DNA of 64,000 nucleotides from Brevibacillus laterosporus (GCF_030489605.1 NZ_JAUKFY010000003.1:353893-417892), one strand, 5' to 3'; counted from the stretch's first letter, positions 28,637 to 39,526 are shown. Notes: a model not told the origin generated them from the letters alone. Program-made: numbers and translations.

Positions 28637-29391
28637 ATACCGACCACTTCCTTAGCCAATTCAGTATAAACTTCGGCTCCTCTCGAACGTGGATCATAGC
28701 TGATGATTGCTTGTCCATGCGATGGTGCTTCACTTAATCGCACATTGCGTGGAATAATTGTTTGATACACTTTATCTTGGAAATATTTCTTTACCTCATC
28801 AATTACTTGAATGCCTAAATTCGTACGCGCATCTAGCATCGTTAACAATACTCCTTCAATAGCTAGATTAGCATTTAAATGCTTTTGAACTAATCGAACT
28901 GTATTTAAAAGCTGACTAAGCCCCTCAAGCGCATAATATTCACATTGAATGGGAATGATGACCGAGTCGGAGGCTGTCAACGAATTGACTGTAAGAATCC
29001 CCAAAGACGGAGGGCAATCTATAATAACAAAATCATAGTTGTCTTTCACGACCTCCAGTGCTTTTTTTAAGCGAATTTCTCGTGAAATGGTAGGTACTAG
29101 CTCTATTTCTGCACCTGCTAATTGTATCGTAGCAGGGATAATAGATAATCCCTCAATCTCAGTAGGAAGAGTTGTCTCGATTGGACTGATATCATTAATT
29201 AATACATCGTATACGCAATAACGTACATCGGCTTTATTAATACCAACACCACTTGTAGCATTCCCTTGCGGATCGATATCCACTAATAAAACCTTTTTGC
29301 CTATACTAGCCAAGCAAGCGCTTAGATTCACAGCAGTGGTTGTTTTACCAACGCCGCCTTTCTGATTGGCTACTGCAATTACTTTCCCCAA
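28633..29391 (-). CDS. parA: Chromosome partitioning ATPase ParA (Soj)
   Basis: 252 residues from the TTG at 29391, giving the Soj-type start MGKVIAVANQKGGVGKTTT with the deviant Walker A KGGVGKTT. GAGGTGGAG lies just upstream. The open frame extends 45 codons further without a ribosome site and without homology, so it is rejected. ParA works with ParB in origin segregation and modulates DnaA activity. Encoded directly upstream of parB. Confidence 0.95.
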   Translation of the reverse strand: MGKVIAVANQKGGVGKTTTAVNLSACLASIGKKVLLVDIDPQGNATSGVGINKADVRYCVYDVLINDISPIETTLPTEIEGLSIIPATIQLAGAEIELVPTISREIRLKKALEVVKDNYDFVIIDCPPSLGILTVNSLTASDSVIIPIQCEYYALEGLSQLLNTVRLVQKHLNANLAIEGVLLTMLDARTNLGIQVIDEVKKYFQDKVYQTIIPRNVRLSEAPSHGQAIISYDPRSRGAEVYTELAKEVVGI

Positions 29392-29569
29392 AATCTCCAC
29401 CTCATTTGTACATGTTACTTGTGAGAGCAGCTTGTCGTATTCCTGACGCTGTTCGCGCAAAATTAGCTGTTTGTAAGAACGATTTTGTTGATAAAGTACA
29501 CATTTTACATAATATCCGTATTCCATATATACATAATCATACAGAAAAAGAAAGGCGGCTCATGCCGCT

Positions 29570-30424
29570 TTATGTCTGAGGTTTTTGATTTTTAGGGATA
29601 CGAATCGTAAATTGATAATATTCATCGTAATCCTCTTCATCGGTTTCCACAGGCAACCCTGTTTGAATAACCATATCAATTGATTGACGCACAGTATTGA
29701 TAGCAATGCGTGAATCACGTGAAAAAGCCTTAAATCTTCCCCGCTTTTCCTTCTCAGGCTTAGGATTCTCCATTATTTCCAATAATTGCTTCACTCTGGT
29801 TTCTGTTTGCTTCACATTAAGCTCCCGCAGAGAAATCTCTTCTAGCAGCTTAATTTGCAGCTCTGCATCCTTTAACGGTATCAAAGCACGTGCATGTCGC
29901 TCTGTAATTCGTCTTGCCATGAGTGCTTCCTGAATCTGTTGAGGCAAGTGTAAAAGCCTTAATTTATTAGCGATGGTCGATTGCCCTTTACCCAATCGTT
30001 GCGCTAAGCTCTCCTGCGTTAAATTATGAAGGTCAATAAGTTTTTGATAAGCATAGGCCTCTTCAATAGCAGTTAATCCTTCACGTTGTAAATTCTCGAT
30101 TAAAGCAATAGAAGCTGTCTGTGTATCATTAAAATCTTTTACAATAGCGGGTATCCGTTCCATACCGATTTTCTTTGATGCACGCCATCTGCGCTCTCCC
30201 GCAATGATCTCAAACTGGTTATTACGAACACGAACTACAATCGGTTGAATAATACCATGTGTCTTAATGGTTTGGCACAATTCTTCAATTTTTTCATCGT
30301 CAAAAACAGTTCTAGGCTGATAAGGATTGGGGACAATCTCATCAACTGGGATTTGCTTAATCTCCTCGTTTTCCGCTTTATCCGAGAGACCAAACAAACG
30401 TGAAAATTGATTTTTTACTGTCAT
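29570..30424 (-). CDS. noc: Nucleoid occlusion protein Noc
   Basis: 284 residues starting at the ATG at 30424 (GGGGGA upstream), with the amphipathic membrane-binding start [10 protein letters not shown]. The ParB-like region has [12 protein letters not shown] and the HTH segment [24 protein letters not shown]. The [10 protein letters not shown] recognition helix and [17 protein letters not shown]-terminus are typical of Noc rather than ParB. Noc prevents division over the nucleoid. Two ParB-type genes near the origin is the Bacillales pattern. Confidence 0.93.
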   Translation of the reverse strand: MTVKNQFSRLFGLSDKAENEEIKQIPVDEIVPNPYQPRTVFDDEKIEELCQTIKTHGIIQPIVVRVRNNQFEIIAGERRWRASKKIGMERIPAIVKDFNDTQTASIALIENLQREGLTAIEEAYAYQKLIDLHNLTQESLAQRLGKGQSTIANKLRLLHLPQQIQEALMARRITERHARALIPLKDAELQIKLLEEISLRELNVKQTETRVKQLLEIMENPKPEKEKRGRFKAFSRDSRIAINTVRQSIDMVIQTGLPVETDEEDYDEYYQFTIRIPKNQKPQT

Positions 30425-30709
30425 TCTGAAATCCCCCACTTCTTTACACACTGTTAGAAAAACTCTTGGTGGCCAATTCTTTATTGATGGCCAAAATTCA
30501 GCGATGATAGAGCCTTAGGTTTATCATTTTCCCCAACATTTATCGCTTTACAAGCAAAGAGAGAAGAATATGAACATCTCTTCTCTGGCTTAAGGCTTTT
30601 GTTACTATACATTTCGCACAGGACGATGTCGGATAGAACCGGCACCTCTATGCTTCAAAGTATTCTTCATCATAAGCTTAAATCCTGCCAACGAAACAGA
30701 TAATCTTTG

Positions 30710-30725
30710 TGTTTCACGTGAAACA
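30710..30725. promoter_or_regulatory. Perfect parS site upstream of noc
   Basis: The 16-mer TGTTTCACGTGAAACA is identical to the Bacillus parS consensus. It is about 7.4 kb left of dnaA. Confidence 0.95.
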
Positions 30726-30968
30726 TGGCGAGGTCTTATTTCTCTTCCTGCGCTTTACCTTTAATACAAATATTGTCCCTTCTTTTTCCACTTCATCTTC
30801 TTCCGTTCGATCTCTCCGCCCTCTCCTACAGATACAGGAATTTGGTTTGCATCAGAGAGTAACAAAATCTGGATGAAATATCTCTCTTTGTATAACGGCT
30901 AATTGGGCAGAAACTTTTCCTGTTTTCTTTTATTTTTATGTGGAAAATGGATTCCTATGGCTCAAATA

Positions 30969-31002
30969 TAAAAAGAAGTTAGCCCCATTTGGGACCAACT
31001 TC
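30969..31002 (-). terminator. rsmG terminator
   Basis: On the minus strand AGAAGTTGGTCCC pairs with GGGGCTAACTTCT, followed by TTTTAT. It ends the mnmE-mnmG-rsmG group. Confidence 0.85.
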
Positions 31003-31030
31003 TCCGTGATACACATGCTTTAACTAGCTA

Positions 31031-31747
31031 CTATAGCAATGGTTTTTTAGCCGGAATGCCTGGACGACGCGGATATGTTTTGGGAGTTGTCTCTATTTTG
31101 TTGATAAGGATGATATTTCTCTCCCCCGCTTCGTCAGGCAGCTCAAAACTCTCTACCTTACGGGTTTTACCTCCAAGTAGCTTTATAGCCCGCTTCGCCT
31201 CATTTAGTTCAAGCGTAACATCCGGGCCCTTCATGGAAGCGAACAAGCCGTTTTGCTTAACCAAAGGTAGACAAAACTCTGCTAATAAATTCAATCGCGC
31301 CACTGCTCTGGCTGATACGATATCGAACTGTTCACGGTACTTTTTATCCTGTCCAATCTCTTCTGCTCTTCCATGCACAGGGTACAAATCCGTCAGACCT
31401 AGTTCTGTACCCACATGACTTAGGAAATTCATACGTTTTTGCAAGGAATCAATGATGGTCATCTGTAAATGAGGGAAGCAAATTTTCAGCGGAATGCTTG
31501 GAAAACCAGCACCCCCTCCTACATCCGCCATTTTTTTCATATCCTGCAACGGAACATAAAACGCTAAAGAAATGGAGTCGTAAAAGTGCTTATTATATAC
31601 CTCATCCTCTTCGGTAATGCCCGTTAAATTCATTTTTTCGTTCCATTCGACCAACAATCGATAATATTGATCAAACTGGTCCAATTGTTCGGAAGTAAGC
31701 ACAATCCCTTTTTCTTGTAGGCGTGCAGAAAAATTCTGTTTGCTCAT
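31031..31747 (-). CDS. rsmG: 16S rRNA m7G527 methyltransferase RsmG
   Basis: 238 residues with the SAM-binding motif MADVGGGAGFPSIPLKI and the conserved FDIVSARAVARLNLLAEFCLP segment of GidB/RsmG. It methylates G527 in the 530 loop of 16S rRNA. The gene is 12 nt after mnmG. Confidence 0.95.
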   Translation of the reverse strand: MSKQNFSARLQEKGIVLTSEQLDQFDQYYRLLVEWNEKMNLTGITEEDEVYNKHFYDSISLAFYVPLQDMKKMADVGGGAGFPSIPLKICFPHLQMTIIDSLQKRMNFLSHVGTELGLTDLYPVHGRAEEIGQDKKYREQFDIVSARAVARLNLLAEFCLPLVKQNGLFASMKGPDVTLELNEAKRAIKLLGGKTRKVESFELPDEAGERNIILINKIETTPKTYPRRPGIPAKKPLL

Positions 31748-31759
31748 TCCAGTCTCCCT

Positions 31760-33661
31760 CTATTCAGCGGCTTGGTTTAGCATGCGATGAAATTGCTCCA
31801 TATAAATCATCAATACAGAGATATCAGCTGGCGTTACACCGGAAATACGTGATGCTTGACCAATGTTTAGTGGACGAATTTTTTGTAGCTTTTCACGCGC
31901 TTCCTTCGACATACCGGAAATAACTGTATAGTCGATACTTTTCGGAATGAGCTTTTCCTCCACTTTTTTCATTTTTTCTACTTGAGCTAATGATTTACGA
32001 ATATATCCGTCGTATTTGACTTGAATTTCTACTTGCTCACGAACATCTATATTTAACTCTTCTGGAGCAGGAGAAATGCGGTGGATATGCTCATACGTTA
32101 CCTCTGGACGACGTAATAATTGAGCTAGATCAATCACCTCTGTCAGTTCAGGAGTACCTGCTTCTCGAAGTACCTCCTGAGCCAATTTGTTTTCTGGACG
32201 AATTCGAGTTGAATGCAAACGTTCCTTTTCCTTTGCTACTAGCTCGCGTTTTTGTTGAAATTTTTTGTAGCGATCTTCACTGATTAAACCAATTTCGTAA
32301 CCAATGTCAGTTAAACGCATATCTGCATTATCATGACGAAGCAAGAGACGGTATTCTGCGCGAGAGGTTAACAGACGATAAGGTTCATTCGTCCCCTTGG
32401 TAACTAGATCATCAATAAGAACACCCATATATGCTTCCTCGCGGCCTAAGATCACTGGAGGTTTTCCCTGTACCTTGCGGGCTGCATTTATCCCTGCCAT
32501 TAGACCTTGTCCCGCTGCCTCTTCATAGCCTGATGTACCATTAATCTGTCCTGCTGTAAACAGACCTTCTATCAATTTTGTTTCCAATGAAGGCCACAAT
32601 TGTGTAGGCACAATGGAATCATACTCAATGGCATAACCAGGACGCATCATTTTAGCATTTTCCATACCATCCATAGAACGAAGCATGCTTAATTGAACAT
32701 CCTCAGGCAGACTGGTTGACAAACCTTGTACGTACATCTCCTCTGTATGACGCCCCTCTGGTTCTAGGAAGATTTGATGACGCGGTTTGTCATTGAAACG
32801 TACTACTTTATCTTCTATAGAAGGGCAATAACGTGGCCCGGTTCCTTCAATTGCACCAGAATACATCGGAGCACGATGCAGATTATCCTGGATCACTTCA
32901 TGAGTTTCCAAATTCGTATATGTTAACCAGCATGGTAATTGATCAGGAATCGAAGCTGTTGTTTCATATGAAAATGCACGTGGCTCCTCATCACCCGGCT
33001 GAATTTCCATCTTGGAGAAATCAACGCTGCTTTTATGCACACGAGGAGGTGTCCCAGTTTTAAAACGAACAAGCTCAAAGCCCAATTCTTTTAAATGCTC
33101 AGCCAAACGCACGGAAGGACGCATGTTATTTGGTCCACTTTCATACTGAAGATCACCAATAATAATCTTTCCACGTAAGTATGTTCCTGTGGTAACAACG
33201 ACTGCCTTCGCTTTATACTGTGCTCCAGTGTTCGTAATAACCCCTTCACACACGCCGTTATTGACAATTAGCTCCTCAACCATCGCTTGACGCAAAATGA
33301 GATTTGGCGTATTTTCAATCGTTTTCTTCATTTCATGCTGGTATGCAAACTTATCCGCTTGCGCACGCAACGCATGAACAGCCGGGCCTTTTCCTGTATT
33401 GAGCATCCGCATTTGAATATAGGTTTTATCTGTATTTTTACCCATCTCGCCGCCTAAAGCATCAATTTCACGAACTACGTGTCCTTTTGCAGGACCACCT
33501 ACTGATGGGTTACAAGGCATATAGGCTACAGCATCTAGATTGATCGTGATAAGCAGGGTTTGACATCCCATGCGAGCAGCTGCCAACGCAGATTCACACC
33601 CTGCATGACCTGCTCCGATAACAATTACGTCAAACTCCCCGCCGTTGTATGTTGTGCTCAT
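31760..33661 (-). CDS. mnmG: tRNA U34 modification enzyme MnmG (GidA)
   Basis: 633 residues, FAD-binding [17 protein letters not shown] near residue 16, [12 protein letters not shown] with catalytic Cys, [11 protein letters not shown] with the second Cys, and C-terminal helical domain. With MnmE it makes the cmnm5/cmnm5s2 modification at U34 of tRNAs. It follows mnmE by 11 nt, so the two partners are cotranscribed. Confidence 0.96.
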   Translation of the reverse strand: MSTTYNGGEFDVIVIGAGHAGCESALAAARMGCQTLLITINLDAVAYMPCNPSVGGPAKGHVVREIDALGGEMGKNTDKTYIQMRMLNTGKGPAVHALRAQADKFAYQHEMKKTIENTPNLILRQAMVEELIVNNGVCEGVITNTGAQYKAKAVVVTTGTYLRGKIIIGDLQYESGPNNMRPSVRLAEHLKELGFELVRFKTGTPPRVHKSSVDFSKMEIQPGDEEPRAFSYETTASIPDQLPCWLTYTNLETHEVIQDNLHRAPMYSGAIEGTGPRYCPSIEDKVVRFNDKPRHQIFLEPEGRHTEEMYVQGLSTSLPEDVQLSMLRSMDGMENAKMMRPGYAIEYDSIVPTQLWPSLETKLIEGLFTAGQINGTSGYEEAAGQGLMAGINAARKVQGKPPVILGREEAYMGVLIDDLVTKGTNEPYRLLTSRAEYRLLLRHDNADMRLTDIGYEIGLISEDRYKKFQQKRELVAKEKERLHSTRIRPENKLAQEVLREAGTPELTEVIDLAQLLRRPEVTYEHIHRISPAPEELNIDVREQVEIQVKYDGYIRKSLAQVEKMKKVEEKLIPKSIDYTVISGMSKEAREKLQKIRPLNIGQASRISGVTPADISVLMIYMEQFHRMLNQAAE

Positions 33662-33672
33662 GTTTCTACCTC

Positions 33673-35049
33673 CTATTTACCGAGACAGAATTGGGAGAAA
33701 ATCTGATCAATTAAGTCCTCGCCAACACTCTCTCCGATTACTTCTCCTAATAACTCCCACGCCTTTTTAATATCTATCTGCACCATATCTACCGGCATTT
33801 GTTGATGGACGCCGTCAATAGCGTCCGCCATTGCCTGTTCGGCCTGACGCAGCAAATTAATATGGCGGGCGTTACTGACATATGTCATATCTTCCTGTTG
33901 GACACGGCCTGTAAAGAATAGATGGGCGATAGCTTGCTCTAACTGATCAATTCCCTTCTCTTCCTTGATGGACGTTAAAATCAAAGGTGCATGAGGAAAA
34001 GCCTCTTTTACCTTATCTATATCCAGCTTTTGCGGTAAATCAGTTTTATTGACGATAATGATTACCTGCAAGCCTTTAGCAGCCTCAAAAATAGCTAGAT
34101 CATCATCGTTTAAAAACTCATTATAGTTTACCATAAGCAACACTAAATCGACTTGTTGAAGAATTTGGCGAGACTTTTCTACACCGATTTTTTCAACAAT
34201 GTCATCTGTCTCCCGAATTCCAGCTGTATCAATTAGACGAAGAGGAACCCCTCTTACATTTACATATTCCTCGATAACGTCGCGAGTCGTCCCAGCAATC
34301 TCTGTTACAATCGCTTTATCTTCCTGTACGAAGCTATTTAATAATGACGATTTTCCAACGTTCGGTCTTCCGATAATCGCAGTAGATAATCCCTCGCGCA
34401 GGATTTTACCTTGTTTAGCCGTTTGTAGTAAACGAGCCACTTGTTGTTTTACATCCTCACACTTACCTAAGAGGAAATTCTGGGTAAACTCTTCCACATC
34501 ATGCTCAGGATAATCAAGCGTTACCTCAATATGAGCCATTGCTTCTATTAACTCCTGACGCAAGCCCTTAATAAGCTTGGACAGCTTTCCCTCTACTTGT
34601 GATAAGGCTACCTTTAAAGCTTTATCCGTTTTAGCCCGAATCAGGTCAATAACAGCTTCAGCTTGTGATAAATCAATACGGCCGTTTAAGAAGGCCCTTT
34701 TCGTAAATTCCCCCGGTTCTGCCAATCTTGCTCCATGCTCCAACACGAGATCGAGGACCTTCTCTACAGAAATCAAACCTCCATGGCAATTGATTTCCAC
34801 TACATCCTCCCGTGTAAAAGTGCGTGGTGCCTTCATCACAGAAACCAGTACTTCCTCTACTTGCTCATTAGCAACTGGATCTACCAGCGCACCGTAATTT
34901 ATCGTATGACTATCCACAGTGGATAACTTATTTTTGCCGCGATAGATTTTATCCACAATTGAAATTGCATCATCGCCACTCACGCGAATGACTGCAATCC
35001 CACCTTCCCCCATGGGCGTGGCCACACCTGCAATCGTATCCATATTCAC
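33673..35049 (-). CDS. mnmE: tRNA modification GTPase MnmE (TrmE)
   Basis: 458 residues: N-terminal folate-binding dimerisation domain, helical domain, inserted G domain with [12 protein letters not shown], the potassium-dependent switch ([13 protein letters not shown]) and NKTD, and the C-terminal CLGK motif whose Cys is conserved. Forms a complex with MnmG. The GTG at 35049 is used (GAGGTG 7 nt upstream); an ATG two codons in is possible. A palindromic DnaA-box pair lies inside its 5' region. Confidence 0.95.
   Translation of the reverse strand: MNMDTIAGVATPMGEGGIAVIRVSGDDAISIVDKIYRGKNKLSTVDSHTINYGALVDPVANEQVEEVLVSVMKAPRTFTREDVVEINCHGGLISVEKVLDLVLEHGARLAEPGEFTKRAFLNGRIDLSQAEAVIDLIRAKTDKALKVALSQVEGKLSKLIKGLRQELIEAMAHIEVTLDYPEHDVEEFTQNFLLGKCEDVKQQVARLLQTAKQGKILREGLSTAIIGRPNVGKSSLLNSFVQEDKAIVTEIAGTTRDVIEEYVNVRGVPLRLIDTAGIRETDDIVEKIGVEKSRQILQQVDLVLLMVNYNEFLNDDDLAIFEAAKGLQVIIIVNKTDLPQKLDIDKVKEAFPHAPLILTSIKEEKGIDQLEQAIAHLFFTGRVQQEDMTYVSNARHINLLRQAEQAMADAIDGVHQQMPVDMVQIDIKKAWELLGEVIGESVGEDLIDQIFSQFCLGK
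34910..34928. repeat. Palindromic DnaA-box pair in mnmE
   Basis: CTATCCACA directly abuts GTGGATAA to give an inverted pair of near-consensus DnaA boxes (one mismatch each) within the mnmE 5' region. It may be fortuitous, but another perfect box lies at 35147. Confidence 0.4.
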
Positions 35050-35146
35050 TATATTTCACCTCAAAACTATGAAGTAGGCATTCTTTTCCTAACGCCTTAG
35101 CATATCACATTTTTTCCACAATGAATAGAGCGCCTGCCATTGCGAC

Positions 35147-35155
35147 TTATCCACA
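35147..35155 (+). repeat. Perfect DnaA box in the mnmE-jag gap
   Basis: TTATCCACA matches the DnaA box consensus exactly, in the 150-bp gap upstream of mnmE. Confidence 0.5.
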
Positions 35156-35190
35156 GTATTGGCAAAATCAAATCAGGTAAAACGCACAAA

Positions 35191-35220
35191 AAAAAGAAGC
35201 CTAGCGCGAGGCTTCTTTTT
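35191..35220 (-). terminator. jag terminator
   Basis: AAAAAGAAGCC pairs with GGCTTCTTTTT around an 8-nt loop, with an A/T run on both sides; on the minus strand it follows the end of jag. Confidence 0.85.
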
Positions 35221-35842
35221 CCTTTGTTTTTGGTGCAACCACAATATAACGATGCGGTTCTTCACCTTCACTGAAGGTAATGACATCAGTACGTGTTTGC
35301 AAAAAGGCGTGAATCACTTTACGTTCTGCCGCTGTCATTGGTTCCAAACGTACGTTTCGTTTGGTATGAATCGCTTTTTGAGCAAGACGATAAGCTAATT
35401 TCTCCAGTGCTTCTCTGCGCTTTGCTCGATAATTTTCTGCATCTAAAATAATGCGAACGTGCTTTTCTGCATGTTTATTGGCTACAACGTTAACCAAATA
35501 TTGCAAGGAATCCAATGTCTGGCCACGTCGACCAATCACCATGCCCAGATCTTCACCAATCATGTGGAAAACGGTACCTTCTGATTGTTTTTGGGAATCG
35601 ATTTTCACATTGAGGTTCATTTGCTTTAATACATCAGCTAAAAATGCGCGTCCCTCTTCAATCGGATCATACTGCACTTCCACTTCTACCTTTGCATCTC
35701 TCGTACCTATCAAACCAAGAAATCCTTTACTTGGCTCTTCTAGTACGCGAACATTTACTCTGTCTCTTGATACTCCAAGTTCTCGCAGTGCCTTTTCAAC
35801 AGCTTCATCAATCGTTTTGGCTGAAGCTAGCGCTTTTTTCAC
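35201..35842 (-). CDS. jag: RNA-binding protein KhpB (Jag/EloR)
   Basis: 213 residues: N-terminal Jag domain (about 1-50, ASAKTIDEAVEKALRELGVS), a KH-II domain with the GRRGQTLDSLQYLVN motif, and a C-terminal R3H domain (TAAERKVIHAFLQ...HRYIVV). It binds RNA with KhpA and influences cell elongation and sporulation. Its start overlaps the yidC stop by 4 nt. Confidence 0.94.
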   Translation of the reverse strand: MKKALASAKTIDEAVEKALRELGVSRDRVNVRVLEEPSKGFLGLIGTRDAKVEVEVQYDPIEEGRAFLADVLKQMNLNVKIDSQKQSEGTVFHMIGEDLGMVIGRRGQTLDSLQYLVNVVANKHAEKHVRIILDAENYRAKRREALEKLAYRLAQKAIHTKRNVRLEPMTAAERKVIHAFLQTRTDVITFSEGEEPHRYIVVAPKTKEKEASR

Positions 35843-36612
35843 TTGGAAGCTCCCCCCTTGGGACTTTTCTGAGTAGTACGGTTATCTTTGTATAAGAAAT
35901 ACGTTTGGATAATCATATAGATGTTACCGTATACCCAATACAAAGCAAGGGCAGAAGGTAACGTCATAGAAATTACCAAAATCATGATAGGCATCATGTA
36001 CAACATCATTTGCATTTGAGGGTTGTTTTGCATCGCGGAACCCATCATTTTTTGTTGCAGGAATGTTGTCAGAGCAGCTAAAACAGGCAAGATAAAGAAC
36101 GGGTCCTTTTCACCTAGCTGCATCCATAAAAACGACTGCTCTCTAATTTCGCTCGTGCGAATAATCGCATTATAAAAAGCAATAAGAATAGGCATTTGAA
36201 CCAATAATGGTAAGCATCCTGCCAGTGGGTTAATGTTATTTTTTTGGAATAATAACATGGTCTCTTGCTGTACTCTTTGTGGATCATTCTTGTACTTATC
36301 TCGGATTTTCTGAAGTTCAGGTTGAATGACCTGCATTGCCTTGGAAGATTTAATTTGCTTCACGTTAAGTGGCAATGTCAACGTACGAATTAAAATCGTC
36401 GCAACCAAAATTCCAAGCCCGAAGCTACCGCCAAGTAAAAGTGCGGATTCCTTGATCAGCCAAGATAGCGGATAAACGAAGAATTTATCCCAGATTCCAG
36501 TTGATTCAGGACCAATTGGCGGAGGATGTGCAATATCAGTCCCACATCCTGCCAGAATTACCATAAGCAATCCAAGCAGAAGGACATAGCGAATACGACT
36601 ACTCAAAGACAT
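35839..36612 (-). CDS. yidC: YidC/OxaA membrane insertase (SpoIIIJ-type)
   Basis: 257 residues: lipoprotein signal with lipobox ILAGC at about residue 19-23, then five membrane helices with the conserved Arg in the ILIRTLTLPLNVKQIKSSKAM region that forms the hydrophilic groove. It inserts and folds membrane proteins; the SpoIIIJ paralogue is needed for sigma-G activation. It lies between yidD and jag, the usual order for the primary insertase. Confidence 0.95.
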   Translation of the reverse strand: MSLSSRIRYVLLLGLLMVILAGCGTDIAHPPPIGPESTGIWDKFFVYPLSWLIKESALLLGGSFGLGILVATILIRTLTLPLNVKQIKSSKAMQVIQPELQKIRDKYKNDPQRVQQETMLLFQKNNINPLAGCLPLLVQMPILIAFYNAIIRTSEIREQSFLWMQLGEKDPFFILPVLAALTTFLQQKMMGSAMQNNPQMQMMLYMMPIMILVISMTLPSALALYWVYGNIYMIIQTYFLYKDNRTTQKSPKGGASK

Positions 36613-36640
36613 GTTCCTCCTTTAGTTAAGGAAAGTTATA

Positions 36641-36868
36641 TTATTTATGTTTCTCTGGTACTGGATCAATTCCTCCTGGATGAAAGGGATGGCATTTGGC
36701 AATTCGCACAATAGCTAACCACCCACCCTTCCATACACCAAAACGGCGTATGGCTTCAATCGCATAAAAGGAACACGTAGGCGCAAATCGACAGGTTGGA
36801 GGCTTTAATGGTGAAATAAATTTCTGATAAAAGCGGATAAACCCAATCAAAAATTTCTTCATTAACAT
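36641..36868 (-). CDS. yidD: Membrane insertion efficiency factor YidD
   Basis: 75 residues with the YidD signature [19 protein letters not shown] and the [14 protein letters not shown] end. The three conserved Cys are present. It starts directly after the rnpA stop and lies 28 nt upstream of yidC. Confidence 0.93.
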   Translation of the reverse strand: MLMKKFLIGFIRFYQKFISPLKPPTCRFAPTCSFYAIEAIRRFGVWKGGWLAIVRIAKCHPFHPGGIDPVPEKHK

Positions 36869-37237
36869 CTAACCTCTTTTTTCGTTATGTATGTCAACCG
36901 CCTTTATTGCTTTTGCTCTTTTTAAAGCATGCATTAAAGAGCCTTGTATGGAAGCAAGCGGCATCTCTTCTACCCCTGGTCTCACAATTACAATGATATC
37001 CAAATGAGGCTTGATTCGATCTTCAATCGCAGCAATCGCTTCTTTTAAGAGTCTCTTAACTTTATTGCGTGTGACAGCGTTGCCAATTTTTTTACTAGCA
37101 GAGATCCCGATTCGAAAAGTGGCTTGTCCCTGATTTTCTAATGTATAAATAACAAATTGTTTGTTAGCAGCCGATTTTCCCTTTTGAAAAACCTTCTGAA
37201 ACTCTTCATTTTTTCGCAATCGATGCGAGCGATGCAT
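36869..37237 (-). CDS. rnpA: Ribonuclease P protein component
   Basis: 122 residues with the RNase P protein motif RNKVKRLLKEAI and N-terminal basic RLRKNEEFQKVFQKG. It binds RNase P RNA and the pre-tRNA leader. It is preceded by a 185-nt gap from rpmH that contains three stacked hairpins. Confidence 0.95.
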   Translation of the reverse strand: MHRSHRLRKNEEFQKVFQKGKSAANKQFVIYTLENQGQATFRIGISASKKIGNAVTRNKVKRLLKEAIAAIEDRIKPHLDIIVIVRPGVEEMPLASIQGSLMHALKRAKAIKAVDIHNEKRG

Positions 37238-37323
37238 TGGTGGACACCCCTACCATCAACATTATAGTGGAAAAAAAGGGCGCATTCCACTGCTTCTAGT
37301 ATTACCAAGAAACAAAGGAAGAA

Positions 37324-37423
37324 GCCAGACAGGGCTGGCTCCTCACATATATTCTCTCACCTTTTTCTATAGAGGTACTCTTTAGTAGCATCTATAGAAA
37401 AAGGCCACTTTAAAATGTGGCCT
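37324..37423 (-). promoter_or_regulatory. Three stacked hairpins between rpmH and rnpA
   Basis: In transcript order: hairpin 1 AGGCCAC/GTGGCCT (37417-37423 with 37402-37408), followed by TTTTTC; hairpin 2, a perfect 14-bp inverted repeat CCTTTTTCTATAGA (37360-37373) with TCTATAGAAAAAGG (37391-37404); hairpin 3 GCCAG/CTGGC (37324-37340). Hairpins 1 and 2 share 37402-37404, so their full forms compete. Hairpin 1 looks like an rpmH terminator; the arrangement resembles an attenuator that could reduce rnpA expression. Confidence 0.6.
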
Positions 37424-37556
37424 AAGCGGAAAGCACCTTTCTACCTTTACGACGACGGGCAGCTAAAACCTTACGGCCATTTTTTGTGCTCATACGTTTG
37501 CGGAACCCGTGATCTTTCTTACGTTTACGGTTGTTAGGATTAAATGTAGGTCTCAT
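37422..37556 (-). CDS. rpmH: 50S ribosomal protein L34
   Basis: A 44-residue, very basic protein beginning [18 protein letters not shown] and ending RKVLSA, the full-length L34. It is shorter than common gene-finder thresholds. The ATG at 37556 has GGAGGTG 9 nt upstream. rpmH is the first gene left of the origin and heads the rnpA-yidD-yidC-jag group. Confidence 0.95.
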   Translation of the reverse strand: MRPTFNPNNRKRKKDHGFRKRMSTKNGRKVLAARRRKGRKVLSA

Positions 37557-38143
37557 ATTGAAGTTACACCTCCGTCCTCCAAGCATTCTTTGGAATTATA
37601 TAAAGAAATAATCAAAAAGTCAAGTTACTCGACTTCTAATCCCTTTTTCCAAATTAATCCCTCTACTTTTGCATTCTCTTCTTCCTACATCTGTCCTTTT
37701 TCTTTTCATCGTCTATTTTCTACTATAAATAACTATCCACAAAAGATTATTTCCCGCGCCTGTGTATATCTTTTTTATCCACAGAAAAGTTTTCTACAAA
37801 TTTATCTACAGGTTGCACACAAAATATAGGGGTGTTGATAGAATAAGGCTACTATTTGTTGTGTTTGTGGATAACTATTAAAAAACCATTGATATCATGG
37901 CTTTTATTTGATATCATGTTTTTGTTTTGATCCGTTGATAAGTGAAATCAGATTTTTACTTTTCCACAGCATGTGGATAAGGTTGTGGACAGATATTCTG
38001 CATTGTGAATAAGATACTCACAGCTATGCGGATAATTGTCTTATTTTTTTCTCGAGAAGGTACGGGATTCCGTGATGACATATGATTTAGCATTTTTAAT
38101 TATCCACAATGCCTGTGTAGTGCTGAAAGGAGGGATTTACTAG
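37557..38143. other. oriC: oriC upstream lobe (rpmH-dnaA gap)
   Basis: AT-rich 587-bp gap with at least eight DnaA boxes: CTATCCACA 37733, TTATCCACA 37775, TGTGGATAA 37866, TGTGGATAA 37972, TGTGGACAG 37984, TGTGAATAA 38004, TGCGGATAA 38027 and TTATCCACA 38100. Four are perfect and they occur in both orientations. This corresponds to the incA/incB-type clusters of the bipartite Bacillus origin, and boxes close to the dnaA start can also mediate autorepression. Confidence 0.9.
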
Positions 38144-39505
38144 GTGGACGCAACGATTATTGAATTATGGCGGAAAGTTTTAGCTAAAATCGAGAAAACA
38201 TTAAGCAAGCCTAGCTTCGACACCTGGTTGAAGGCGACAAAGGCAACTGCATTAGAGGAAGACTCTTTGATTGTAGTCGCTCCAAATGAATTTGCTCGTG
38301 ATTGGCTCGAATCTCGCTATTCACCACTTATCATAGAAACGCTTTATGAAACGACAGGCATCCATATGAAGGTGAAGTTTGTCGTTCCCCAAAATCCCGA
38401 CTTCGGTGTTACTGATGAGTTACCTATGGCGAAAGCAAAATTAGTATCTCAACCTCTAGCTGGCGATGATCAACCGCCTAGTATCTTAAATCCGAAGTAT
38501 ACATTCGACACATTTGTAATTGGTTCGGGGAACCGTTTTGCCCATGCAGCTTCACTAGCCGTAGCTGAAGCACCTGCGAAAGCTTACAATCCACTTTTTA
38601 TTTATGGTGGTGTAGGACTTGGTAAAACGCACTTAATGCATGCGATTGGCCATTATGTCGTTCAGCATAATCCATCTGCGAAAGTGGTCTATTTATCATC
38701 TGAAAAATTTACGAATGAGTTTATTAACTCGATTCGCGATAATAAAGCGGTTGAATTCCGCAACAAATATCGTAGTGTAGATGTTTTGCTTATAGATGAT
38801 ATTCAATTCTTGGCTGGAAAAGAATCAACGCAGGAAGAATTTTTCCATACTTTTAACGCCCTGCATGAAGAAAGCAAACAAATCATCATTTCATCCGATC
38901 GACCGCCAAAAGAAATTCCTACTTTGGAGGATCGATTGCGTTCCCGTTTTGAATGGGGCTTGATCACAGATATTTCACCACCTGATCTGGAAACTCGAAT
39001 TGCCATTCTGCGCAAGAAGGCCAAAGCCGAGAATCTGGACATTCCGAATGAGGTTATGATTTATATTGCCAATCAGATCGATAGCAACATTCGTGAGTTA
39101 GAAGGTGCTTTGATTCGCGTTGTTGCTTATTCTTCTCTGATTAATCGCGACATTGATACGCAATTGGCAGCAGAGGCCCTCAAGGATATCATTCCTTCCT
39201 CTAAGCCAAAAATCATTACAATTATTGATATTCAACGTGCAGTTGGTGAAGCTTACACGTTAAAGTTAGAGGATTTTAAAGCAAAAAAACGCACAAAATC
39301 CGTTGCTTTTCCAAGACAAATAGCCATGTATCTATCTCGTGAGCTTACTGATGCCTCACTCCCTAAAATCGGGGACGAATTTGGCGGCCGAGATCATACA
39401 ACGGTTATCCATGCCCATGAAAAAATCTCGAAATCATTAGCAGTTGATCCTCAATTGCAGGCCACCATCCAAAACCTTATTGAAAAATTGAAGGCTGGCC
39501 ATTAA
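38144..39505 (+). CDS. dnaA: Chromosomal replication initiator DnaA
   Basis: 453 residues: domain I (about 1-80) that recruits helicase loaders, short linker II, AAA+ domain III with Walker [16 protein letters not shown] and Walker [10 protein letters not shown], and domain IV with the box-binding signature [15 protein letters not shown]. The GTG at 38144 is preceded by AAAGGAGGG. It unwinds oriC and represses its own promoter. A hairpin terminator that holds a DnaA box follows. Confidence 0.98.
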   Translation: MDATIIELWRKVLAKIEKTLSKPSFDTWLKATKATALEEDSLIVVAPNEFARDWLESRYSPLIIETLYETTGIHMKVKFVVPQNPDFGVTDELPMAKAKLVSQPLAGDDQPPSILNPKYTFDTFVIGSGNRFAHAASLAVAEAPAKAYNPLFIYGGVGLGKTHLMHAIGHYVVQHNPSAKVVYLSSEKFTNEFINSIRDNKAVEFRNKYRSVDVLLIDDIQFLAGKESTQEEFFHTFNALHEESKQIIISSDRPPKEIPTLEDRLRSRFEWGLITDISPPDLETRIAILRKKAKAENLDIPNEVMIYIANQIDSNIRELEGALIRVVAYSSLINRDIDTQLAAEALKDIIPSSKPKIITIIDIQRAVGEAYTLKLEDFKAKKRTKSVAFPRQIAMYLSRELTDASLPKIGDEFGGRDHTTVIHAHEKISKSLAVDPQLQATIQNLIEKLKAGH

Positions 39506-39526
39506 ACTATTATTCCTGTGTACATT

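Larger units (their letters stand above)
30425..31030. other. Noc-rsmG gap with parS
   Basis: About 600 bp without a supported gene. It contains a perfect parS site at 30710-30725, a weak AGAGAAGA/TCTTCTCT inverted repeat at 30560-30586 and the rsmG terminator at 30973-31002. I see no Noc-binding motif of the ATTTCCCGGGAAAT type. Confidence 0.5.

Noticed and set aside
29711..29726. parS-like sequence in noc
   Set aside because: Three mismatches to the consensus inside coding sequence; weaker than the three accepted sites.
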